Source of the DNA: CALDOK01 sp964481655
GTDB lineage: Bacteria > Myxococcota_A > UBA796 > JAFGLY01
DNA length: 64,000 nucleotides
NCBI GenBank assembly: GCA_964481655.1
Contig: CAYZVO010000010.1
Location: forward strand, 1 to 64,000
Reading direction: 5' to 3'
Position 1 is the stretch's first letter. Each line of letters begins with the position of its first letter. The translations under genes and the position numbers were made by a program. Below are positions 51,275 through 58,774 of the stretch, piece by piece. The notes beneath the pieces are model-generated. The model did no database searches. It was not told the origin of the DNA and was given only the letters and a program-made list of their open reading frames with translations.

Positions 51275-53362
51275 TTATTCCCCGTACGCCCGGTGATACT
51301 GCAGCAGATACCCCAACACACGGCGCACGTATCGCCGGGTCTCGCTGTAGGGGATGTCCTCGGCCCAGGCGTCCAGCTCCAGCTCGCCCTCGACCCGGCC
51401 CAGCCAGCGGTCCACGGAGTCCATGCCGCCGTTGTAGCCGGCGGCCACCAGGGGCAGGGTCTGGGCGTGGCCGGCGGCGGCGAAGTGCTCGTGCAGGCGG
51501 CGGAGTTCGTAGGTGCCGAGGCTGGCGTTGTAGGCGCCCTGATACAAGAGCGACGCGTCGTAGGGTGTGTCGGGGTAGCGGATGGCGTGCAGCTCGGCGC
51601 CCAGCTCGGGCATCACCTGCATCAGGCCCCGGGCGCCGGCCCAGGAGGTGACCCCGGGCTGCAGGGCGCTCTCGGCGGTCATGATGGCGTAGGGCAGGTA
51701 GGGGTCGAGGCCCGAGCCCTCGAGCACCTGGTTCACCACGTCGGCGTGGGGGCGGGGCAGGCAGATCTCCCGGATCTGGGGATCGCTCGAGGCCTTGCTG
51801 CAGCTGACCTTGGCCAGCTTCTTGCCCCGGGGGAGCTCGCCGACCTCGAGCCGGCGCCGGCCCACGGCGATGCGGGGGGCGCGGTCGGCGCCGGCGGCGG
51901 CCGCCGCCACGGGCTCGAGGGCCTCGAGGGCCAGGTCGTACAGGCCCACGCCCATCAGGGCGTCGGCCACGATGGCCTCGGGGTGGGCGGCGACGAAGGC
52001 CTCGGGCAGGGCGGGGATGGGGGGCGCGGGCACGGCGGCGGGGCTGGCCAATGTGTCGGTGCGCTCCTGAGCGAACCAGGCCCTGCCGTTGGTGGGCCAG
52101 CGCTTCGCCAGGGACTGCAGTGCCGCGGCCTCGCCGTCGCCTCCGTTGGCCCGGGCCTTCCAGTAGGCGGCGCCGGGGGCCAGGGTTGACTTGGGGTGCT
52201 CGGAGACGAGGCGGGTCCAGGCCTTGACCGCCTCTGTGGGGTTGTCCTGCTTCCAGTGGCACCAGCCGATGAACCACAGGGCCTCGTCGGCGTGCTTCGA
52301 TCCCGGGAAGCGCTCGAGGTGGGCCTCGAGCTCGGTGATGGTCACGTCCAGCAGCCCCTGGTCCAGCGCGGTGTAGCCGATCTTGAAGCTGGCGGTGTCG
52401 CCCTTGGAGTGGGTGGGGTAGCGCTGGTACAGGGCGGTGTAGAGGTTGATGGCGCCTTCGTAGTCGTCGGTGCGGTAGGTCGCGAGGGCGTGCTGGAAGA
52501 GGTTGGACGGGCCCACGGCCGCCGGGCTGCCCAGGCGCTGGTAGGACTCCACGGCGCAGGCGTAGTCGCGGCCGTCGAAGCAGGCGGAGGCCATGATCTT
52601 GGCGTCGGGCGGGGAGCCCCCACCGGCCTCGATCTCGCGGATGAGGGCCAGGGCGGCGCCGGCGTGGTTGGCGTCCATCAACACCTGGACCCGCTGCATG
52701 GCGTGGGAGCGGCCCTCGCCGGACGACAGGTCGGGCACGGGGGAGCCCAGGGCCGCCAGGCGCTCGGCGGCGTGGTCGGACCAGGGGCTGGCGGCGTGGC
52801 GGATCCAGGTGGCCCGGTAGGTGGTGATGGCCGGCTGGGTGTCCCCCCGCTGCTCGGCGGCGAAGGCCAGCCAGTAGCGGGCCTCGGGGCCCAGATCACC
52901 GTCGAGCAGGTTGCGCAGGTCGTCCCGGGCCGCCAGGCCTTCGCCCTGCGCCACCAGGGCCTTGTCCCGCATCATGCGCAGCTCTTCGGACAGCTCGGTG
53001 ACGGGGCCCAGGCTGTCGATGACCTCGACGGCGCGGGCGGCGTCCTCGGGCTCGGGCAGGACGGCGGGGCCTTCGGTGGCCATGAGGATCTCGGCCTGCA
53101 CCAGGGCCGGGTAGTGGGCCAGATCGCCGGCGTCGGCGGCGGCGGCCGCCCACTCGACGGCGCGGTCCTTGTCGCCGGTGCGCGCGGCGCAGCGGGCGCC
53201 CAGCAGCAGCTCGGCGGCGTCCAGGGTGTCGGGCCCCTCCGACTCCAGCATGGAGGTGACGCAGCCGCAGTCGCCGACCATGGCGGCGGCTTTCAGGGCG
53301 GAGGCGTCGAGGGTGGCGTGGGCGGGGAGGGCGAGCAGCAGGGGGAGTGCAGCGGGGAGCAT
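51275..53362 (-). CDS. Soluble lytic murein transglycosylase (Slt-like) with long TPR region
   Basis: 695 aa. Signal peptide (L-P-L-L-L-A-L-P-A-H-A), a long helical N-terminal part with TPR-like repeats (about 30-520), then a lysozyme-like SLT domain: I-M-T-A-E-S-A with catalytic Glu, G-A-R-G-L-M-Q-V-M-P, V-A-A-G-Y-N-G-G and W-A-E-D-I-P-Y-S-E-T-R-R-Y-V. This is the Slt70 layout (superhelical ring plus catalytic domain). It cleaves peptidoglycan glycan strands in the periplasm. ATG 53362 is close to the (CCTACAG)4 repeat. No neighbouring wall enzymes are present. Confidence 0.92.
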   Translation of the reverse strand: MLPAALPLLLALPAHATLDASALKAAAMVGDCGCVTSMLESEGPDTLDAAELLLGARCAARTGDKDRAVEWAAAAADAGDLAHYPALVQAEILMATEGPAVLPEPEDAARAVEVIDSLGPVTELSEELRMMRDKALVAQGEGLAARDDLRNLLDGDLGPEARYWLAFAAEQRGDTQPAITTYRATWIRHAASPWSDHAAERLAALGSPVPDLSSGEGRSHAMQRVQVLMDANHAGAALALIREIEAGGGSPPDAKIMASACFDGRDYACAVESYQRLGSPAAVGPSNLFQHALATYRTDDYEGAINLYTALYQRYPTHSKGDTASFKIGYTALDQGLLDVTITELEAHLERFPGSKHADEALWFIGWCHWKQDNPTEAVKAWTRLVSEHPKSTLAPGAAYWKARANGGDGEAAALQSLAKRWPTNGRAWFAQERTDTLASPAAVPAPPIPALPEAFVAAHPEAIVADALMGVGLYDLALEALEPVAAAAAGADRAPRIAVGRRRLEVGELPRGKKLAKVSCSKASSDPQIREICLPRPHADVVNQVLEGSGLDPYLPYAIMTAESALQPGVTSWAGARGLMQVMPELGAELHAIRYPDTPYDASLLYQGAYNASLGTYELRRLHEHFAAAGHAQTLPLVAAGYNGGMDSVDRWLGRVEGELELDAWAEDIPYSETRRYVRRVLGYLLQYHRAYGE

Positions 53363-53398
53363 GGTGGGAGTCCGGAGCGCGGGGAGCGGGGAGGGGGG

Positions 53399-53426
53399 CC
53401 TACAGCCTACAGCCTACAGCCTACAG
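53399..53426. repeat. (CCTACAG)x4 tandem repeat
   Basis: Four perfect 7-bp units in the 103-bp spacer between the transglycosylase and the large barrel gene. Seven is not a multiple of three, and it is not inside a gene. Likely variable in copy number; function unknown. Confidence 0.85.
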
Positions 53427-53465
53427 CTGTCCTCGGGAGCCGCTGGTTCGGGCGCGAAGGCGGGC

Positions 53466-56400
53466 TTAGAAGCTGGAACCCAGCTGGGCGTAGAAGCCGT
53501 CCATGGAGCCCGGTGCGTAGGCGTACTGGCCGTTGACGCCGAAGCCGTAGCCGAGGCGCGTGGTGAGCCCCAGGCCCCAGCCGAGCACCATGGACAGGCG
53601 CAGCTCGGCGCCCACGCCCACCAGGGTGGAGCTCAGCAGCGATCCCAGCTCGGCGCCGGAGGCGGGGAAGGCGTCGAAGGCGTAGCCGGCGTCGCAGTAG
53701 ACCGCGCCGTGCAGGGTGCGGACGAACAGCGGCCAGGTGTTCCAGCCGCGGTCGATGCGCCAGATGGGGGCCCGGTACTCGACAGAGGTCAGGTAGTACA
53801 GGTCGCCGTAGCTGGCGCCCACCGGGAAACCGCGCAGGGAGCGGTACTCCTCGGGGAGCATGTAGGCGGAGCCCTCGCCGTAGGAGCCACCCAGGCGGAA
53901 GGAGCCGTAGCGGAGGTTGTCGCCCGAGGCGAGCCCGATGGCCAGCTTGGTGGCCAGCACGTGGTTGCCCACCCAGGGCAGGCTGGTGTACTCGCGCCAC
54001 TCGGCGCTCAGCTGCGCTTGGTTGAAGGGCTGGTTCGTGCCGTCATCCGCGATGGTGTAGCCCCCCAGGGCCGCGCTGGTCACCTGCCCGACGATGGAGA
54101 CGTTGCGCCCCTGCTCCGGCGAGATGCTGTGGGCGAAGCTGTGGGCCTCGGCGTAGCGCCAGCCGCCGCCGATGGCGGGGAGGAACCCGCGGGTGGGCAG
54201 GGTGCCGAGGTAGGTACCCTCGGGCAGCTCGTAGAGGTTCTGCCGCAGGGTGCCGTTGTAGCGGGCGAAGAGGTACTGGCGGCGCCCCAGCGGGTAGCTG
54301 GCCTGGGCCCAGGTCCGGGTGCGCTTGTCGTAGTAGTACAGCTCGGAGCGCTCGATGCCGGGGATGCTCGCCCCGCCTTCTTCCGGGGCTCCCGGGTCGG
54401 TGTAGATGGTGCCGTAGCGGATGGTCGAGACCGAGGCGCCCGCCTGCACGACGGTGCGCCAGCGGTTCAGCGTGATGGAGCCGCCGCCGCCCACGAACAG
54501 GTTGTCCGAGCGCAGGGTGAGGTAGCCGCTGTAGCCCCAGCGGCGCAGCACGTCGGCGCCGGAGGTGGAGAGGGTGCCCAGGGCGCCGTACTCGGCGATG
54601 TACAGGCCCGGGATCATGTACCGGGGGGGGAGCAGCGTGGGCAGCGGGTTGTAGCGACGCGTGGGGAATGGGAGCTCGGTGTCTTCGATCCCCGTCGCGC
54701 CAGTGGACTCCGTGGCTGCGGGGCCGCTGATTTCGGCGCTGATTTCGGCGCTGGGCTCGGGGACGAGCTGCCCATCGGTCCCACCTGCGAACGCCGGCTC
54801 TGGCCAGCCTTCCTCGCCGGGGAGGTTCAGGGTCACGCGGGCGGGCTCGAGGGTGCCGAGCTCCTTCCACTGGCTGCGGTCGAGGGTCAGCAGGCGGATG
54901 TCGTGGCCGTTCTGTGTGAACTCGGAGAAGGCCAGGACGGCGCCGTCGGGGTGGACGTCGGGCTGGAACGCGCCGCCCAGGACGTTGGTGACCTGCCACA
55001 GCTGGGCGCTGTCCAGCTCGAGGGCGTAGATGTTCGAGATGCCGGTGCGGTCGGAGACGAAGAAGAGGGTCGAGCCGTCCGGATGCCAGGCGGGGTCCCG
55101 CTCCACGGCCATGTCGTCGGTGAGCCGGTGCAGCAGCTCGCCGTCGGGGCTGGCCAGCCACAGGTCGCGCTGGCCGTCGCGCCACATGGACAGGGCGATG
55201 CGCTCGCCGTCGGGGGAGAAGCGGGGGCTGGACAGCTGCACGTGGCCGACGTTGTCGGTCAGCTGTGTGCTCAGGCCCGCCACCCCGAAGCGCGCCAGGT
55301 TGGTGACCTGGGCCTCGTTGGTCACCGCGATCAGATCCCGGCCGTCGGGCGAGAACTCCGGGTCCCGGGCCCGGGCCCGCTCGGTGATCATCTCGAGCGT
55401 CTCGCCCTCGAGGGTGTAGAGGTAGAGGTCCTCGAAGCTGTAGTAGACGTCGTAGGCGTGGGAGCTGGCGAAGGCGAAGGCGCCGCTGTCGGCTCGCCAT
55501 GTGAAGCTGTGGGGCGAGGCCCGGTCGTAGAGCTTCTGGGGGTCCGAGCCGTCGGCGTTCGCCAGGAAGATGCCGGGGCCGAACTTGCGGTCGCTGCAGC
55601 CGTAGACCAGCAGCGCGCCGTCGGGGCTGAAGCGCGGGCCGGTGCAGCTGGCCTCGCCATCGGAGATCAGGGCGCTCTCGGTCACCCCCTCGGCCTCGAC
55701 CCGGGCCTGCACGGCGGCGTAGCGCTCCTGCATGGAGGCCTTCCAGTCCTCGTAGTACGCCCGGTAGCTGCGGCCGTGGATGCGCTTGGCGGGCAGCCAG
55801 TAGGGGATGATCCAGCGGCCGTAGCCATGGATCCAGTCCCTCCAGGTGTCGTGGCCGCCTTGCTCGGCGATGTACTGCACGAAGTCCTGGCCGAAGAGGT
55901 AGCGCAGGTTTCCGTAGGGCGGGTCGGACTGGAAGCCGTCGAGGTTGCCCAGGGGAGGGAACTGGTCCTCGAGGGTGGTCATCCGCTTGATCATGTCGGC
56001 TTCGCTGGCCCGGCCGCGGCCGCCGGCGGTCAGCTCGGTCTCGGTCCAGGTGGCGATGCCCTCGGTGATCCAGCCCGGGGAGACCATGTTCATGCTGACG
56101 ATGCGCCCGAACACCAGCCGCGCGACCCGGGGCAGGCCCTCGACGGTGTCCAGGTGCAGGATGTGGGTCAGCTCGTGGGTCAGGATCGAGCGGTTCCAGT
56201 CGTCGTAGTAGTTGAGCGTGGAGCGCTCGGTGGGGGCGGTGACGTAGATGACGATGGTGTTGACCGGCAGCGGGGTGGCGTAGCCGTTGGCGGAGTCGGT
56301 GTGGTCCACCAGCACCAGCTCGATGCGGCGCTTCGGATCGGTGCCCCAGCGCTCGATGAGGGTCTCGTAGATCTCGTCGCACATGCCGCCCATGTCGGCG

Positions 56401-56615
56401 GCGATGGGCTCGAGGCCCTGGTGGAAGGTGACCGTGAAGTGCTCGGTCTCCATGCTCTGCCAGCGCAGGGCCGGATCGTAGCTGGCGGCCTCGGCGACAG
56501 GGGTCGACCCCGGCAGCGGGGTGAGGGCGGTCAGCGCGATGGCGGCGGCGGTGAGCAGGGCGCGCGTGATGGGCAGGCGCGCCGAGGGGCGGGGCGTGGC
56601 CGGGGCTGGTCTCAA
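53466..56615 (-). CDS. Outer-membrane protein: gluzincin-like peptidase, TolB propeller, Omp85-like barrel
   Basis: 1049 aa. Signal peptide at 1-44. The N-terminal domain (about 50-290) has H-E-L-T-H (His147-Glu148-His151) and later W-I-T-E-G-I-A (Glu185), the gluzincin zinc-site pattern of MA-like peptidases. The middle (about 310-600) carries TolB/PD40 repeats (F-S-P-D-G, W-R-A-D-S-G, W-H-P-D-G). The C-terminal half from about 660 is Tyr/Gly-rich amphipathic strand sequence ending in F, as in Omp85/surface-antigen barrels (L-R-G-F-P is like the family's V-R-G). It should be anchored in the outer membrane. Substrate and any export role are unknown. Confidence 0.82.
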   Translation of the reverse strand: MRPAPATPRPSARLPITRALLTAAAIALTALTPLPGSTPVAEAASYDPALRWQSMETEHFTVTFHQGLEPIAADMGGMCDEIYETLIERWGTDPKRRIELVLVDHTDSANGYATPLPVNTIVIYVTAPTERSTLNYYDDWNRSILTHELTHILHLDTVEGLPRVARLVFGRIVSMNMVSPGWITEGIATWTETELTAGGRGRASEADMIKRMTTLEDQFPPLGNLDGFQSDPPYGNLRYLFGQDFVQYIAEQGGHDTWRDWIHGYGRWIIPYWLPAKRIHGRSYRAYYEDWKASMQERYAAVQARVEAEGVTESALISDGEASCTGPRFSPDGALLVYGCSDRKFGPGIFLANADGSDPQKLYDRASPHSFTWRADSGAFAFASSHAYDVYYSFEDLYLYTLEGETLEMITERARARDPEFSPDGRDLIAVTNEAQVTNLARFGVAGLSTQLTDNVGHVQLSSPRFSPDGERIALSMWRDGQRDLWLASPDGELLHRLTDDMAVERDPAWHPDGSTLFFVSDRTGISNIYALELDSAQLWQVTNVLGGAFQPDVHPDGAVLAFSEFTQNGHDIRLLTLDRSQWKELGTLEPARVTLNLPGEEGWPEPAFAGGTDGQLVPEPSAEISAEISGPAATESTGATGIEDTELPFPTRRYNPLPTLLPPRYMIPGLYIAEYGALGTLSTSGADVLRRWGYSGYLTLRSDNLFVGGGGSITLNRWRTVVQAGASVSTIRYGTIYTDPGAPEEGGASIPGIERSELYYYDKRTRTWAQASYPLGRRQYLFARYNGTLRQNLYELPEGTYLGTLPTRGFLPAIGGGWRYAEAHSFAHSISPEQGRNVSIVGQVTSAALGGYTIADDGTNQPFNQAQLSAEWREYTSLPWVGNHVLATKLAIGLASGDNLRYGSFRLGGSYGEGSAYMLPEEYRSLRGFPVGASYGDLYYLTSVEYRAPIWRIDRGWNTWPLFVRTLHGAVYCDAGYAFDAFPASGAELGSLLSSTLVGVGAELRLSMVLGWGLGLTTRLGYGFGVNGQYAYAPGSMDGFYAQLGSSF

Positions 56616-56870
56616 GGCGTCATCTCCGAGGGCCCATCATGCCCCATTCCGTCCGGCTTCGCCCGTGATGACGCGCACGCCCTGCTGGGCAGTTCGCACA
56701 CTTTGGTGACGGAAATGAAAAATGTCCCGGGGATGTGGCAACTCAGTGGGCGCGTTCTGCCACGTCGAGTATCATTCCGTCATCTCCGCCCCAGGGGCGG
56801 CGATCCGCAAGCTTTCCAGCAACATCGCGCCCTGTGCGCGCCCACGACCACCCCTACATGGGAGACGAAC

Positions 56871-57710
56871 GTGAAGCTCCACACCACCCTTCCGCTGCTG
56901 ATGGCAGCGGGCCTCCTCGTCGCCTGCGGCGAGAAGGCCGACACCGGCGCCTCCGACATGGACGGCGACGGGCTCACCTACGAGGAAGAGCTCGATCTCG
57001 GCACCGACCCGACCATGGCCGACTCCGATGAGGATGGCCTGGACGACGGTGAAGAGGCCGACTACGGCACCGACCCGCTCGTGGCCGACACCGACGGCGA
57101 CACCTACCTCGACGGTGACGAGGTGGATGCCGGCACCAACCCACTCTACGAGTACAGCCACACCTACACCGGTGGCTACAACGTGGGGTACTGCGACACG
57201 CCTCCCACCCCCACCGGCCCCACGGGCACCTGCACGTTCAACCACGGCGGCAGCACCTACGAGTGGACCTGCTACCAGGTGGGCGATGTCCCCGAGAACT
57301 TCTCCCTGATCGACCAGTACGGCGAGTACGTGGACCTGTACTCCTTCTGCGGTCAGCACATGTCCATCACCTCCGGGGCGTTCTGGTGACCCTCCTGTGC
57401 TTCTGAGGCCGGTTCGGCCCAGTCGGTTCAGGACACCTACGCGGATCAGGGTTTCCAGTACATCTCCCTCTGGACGGGCGACAACCAGGGCAACCCCCCG
57501 GATCAGTCCGACCTCGAGTCCTTCGCCAGCAGCAAGGGCATGGTCACGGTCCCCGCCCTCGGCTTCGCCAGCGCGGACACCAGCTTCCCCAACGGCCAGT
57601 CCTACTACTGGGAGCGGGACATGTACATCCCGAGCCACTACCAGGTGGACAGCACCATGACCATCGTGACGGCAGACTCCGGGTCCACCGACCCCGGCGG
57701 CTACCTGTAG
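56871..57710 (+). CDS. Selenocysteine-containing redoxin lipoprotein 1 (UGA read as Sec)
   Basis: 279 aa if UGA 57387-57389 is read as Sec173. Signal peptide with lipobox (L-V-A-C), a thrombospondin-3-type Ca-binding region (D-M-D-G-D-G-L, D-S-D-E-D-G-L, D-T-D-G-D-T), a bridging G-Y-N-V-G-Y-C, then a redoxin domain: E-N-F-S-L-I-D-Q-Y-G...G-A-F-W-U-P-S-C. The U-P-S-C lies where thioredoxin-like proteins have CxxC. After the UGA the same frame continues 107 codons (W-T-G-D-N-Q-G-N-P-P-D, then V-P-A-L-G-F, ending TAG at 57708). A SECIS-like hairpin follows the UGA at 57394-57432. GTG 56871 has GGAG 6 nt upstream. Likely an exported thiol/selenol reductase or peroxidase; the substrate is unknown. 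Ending at the UGA would leave a redoxin without its active site. Confidence 0.82.
57394..57432 (+). promoter_or_regulatory. Putative bacterial SECIS element (redoxin 1)
   Basis: 39-nt hairpin starting 4 nt after the UGA. Apical stem GGCC/GGCC (57407-57410 with 57416-57419) closes loop GGTTC at 57411-57415. Below it are a bulged A (57406), three pairs (CTG/CAG) and a lower stem including CCTG/CAGG. The loop is 21 nt after the UGA and begins with G-G, as bacterial SECIS models require. Confidence 0.72.
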
Positions 57711-57732
57711 CGAGCGGACACCCATCACCACG

Positions 57733-57762
57733 AGGCCGGAGTCACCACTGTGGCTCCGGCCT
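57733..57762 (+). terminator. Hairpin between the two selenoprotein genes
   Basis: AGGCCGGAG (57733-57741) pairs with CTCCGGCCT (57754-57762), 9 perfect bp, with further inner pairing. It is followed by TTCG rather than a T tract. It lies after the first redoxin and 18 nt before the second, so it is a terminator or attenuator that would lower expression of gene 2. Confidence 0.55.
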
Positions 57763-57779
57763 TCGTACAGGAGAGCACC

Positions 57780-58685
57780 ATGCGCGCACTTCGTCTCCCC
57801 CTGCTGCTCGTGCTCGCCGGGAGCCTGGCCTCGGCCTGCTTCGTGGGCGATCCCGACGTCAAGGACGACTCCGGTGAGCCCACCGAAGGCGACACCGACA
57901 CGGACACCGACGCCGACACCGACACGGACGCCGATGGCGACGCCGACGGTGACGCGGACGCCGACAGCGACACCGACACGGACCCTCAGGGCGACGACGA
58001 CGGTGACGGCCTGAGCAACGGCGAGGAAGCCACCTACGGCACCGACCCGAACAACCCCGACTCCGACGGTGACGGCTACGACGACGGCGATGAAGTCGCC
58101 GACGGCACCAACCCCACCTACGAGTACAGCCACGTCTACACCGGCGGCTACAACGTGGGCTACTGCGAGGACGGCACCCGCAGCCCCACGGGCCCCACGG
58201 GCACGGCCAGCTTCAACCACGGCGGCACGACCTACCGCTGGGACTACTACCAGGCTGGCGATGTGGTCGAGAACTTCACCCTGCGGGACCAGCACGGTGA
58301 AGAGGTGGACCTCTACTCGTTCTGCGGCCACCACATCACCATGACCTTCGGAGCGTTCTGGTGACCCTCCTGCGTCTCAGAGGCCGGTTCGGCCCAGAAC
58401 ACGCAGGATCGCTACGCCGCCCAGGGCTTCCAGTACGTGACCGTGTGGTCCGCCGACAGCCAGGGCAACCCCCCGGACACGTCGGATCTCCGCGGGCTCG
58501 CCAACCAGTACGGCCTGAACACCGTTCCGGTCCTGGGGCTGTCCAGCTCGGACATGGATGAGTGGAGCGACCTCGCCTACGTCTACGAAGCCGACATGTA
58601 CATCCCGACCGTCTACCACATCAGCGGTGACATGACGGTGCTCGCTGCGGACAGCGGCAACACCAACCCGGCGAGCTGGCTGTAG
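57780..58685 (+). CDS. Selenocysteine-containing redoxin lipoprotein 2 (UGA read as Sec)
   Basis: 301 aa if UGA 58362-58364 is Sec195. It is a paralogue of the upstream gene: signal peptide with lipobox (S-A-C), an Asp-Thr/Asp-Ala linker (about residues 38-76), thrombospondin-3-type motifs (D-D-D-G-D-G-L, D-S-D-G-D-G-Y), the same G-Y-N-V-G-Y-C, then V-E-N-F-T-L-R-D-Q-H-G and G-A-F-W-U-P-S-C. The post-UGA frame continues V-S-E-A-G-S-A-Q and W-S-A-D-S-Q-G-N-P-P-D through V-P-V-L-G-L to TAG 58683-58685, again 107 codons. ATG 57780 has AGGAG upstream. Tandem duplication of the whole unit is clear from matching order, the same UGA site and matching SECIS. Likely exported to the envelope like its partner. 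Confidence 0.82.
58369..58407 (+). promoter_or_regulatory. Putative bacterial SECIS element (redoxin 2)
   Basis: 39-nt hairpin 4 nt after the UGA, same length and loop as in gene 1. Apical stem GGCC/GGCC around GGTTC (58386-58390), bulged A at 58381, lower stem CCTGCGT/ACGCAGG with 7 perfect pairs (58369-58375 with 58401-58407). The lower stem differs from copy 1 in sequence but keeps pairing, which supports an RNA structure. Confidence 0.74.
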
Positions 58686-58689
58686 CGTT

Positions 58690-58741
58690 CGCCCCTTCCC
58701 CCCCTCTCCCCTCGGGGAGAGAGGTCGGGGGAGAGGGGGCG
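58690..58741 (+). terminator. Long hairpin after the second selenoprotein gene
   Basis: Starts 5 nt after the stop. Nested stems: CGCCCC/GGGGCG (58690-58695, 58736-58741), CCCCC/GGGGG (58698-58702, 58727-58731) and CTCTCCCC/GGGGAGAG (58704-58711, 58714-58721) around a 2-nt centre. No T tract. It resembles the hairpin after recA (20365-20397). Confidence 0.55.
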
Positions 58742-58774
58742 CGGGATCATCCCGAGAACGGATAGGATCGAATC

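Noticed and set aside
56616..56870. Sigma-54-like promoter upstream of the selenoprotein pair
   Set aside because: A TGGCA-like box is present, but the -12 GC element is missing at the required spacing.
57387..58364. UGA codons as simple pseudogene stops or sequencing errors
   Set aside because: Same codon at the same active-site position in two genes, conserved downstream frame and matching hairpins argue for selenocysteine.
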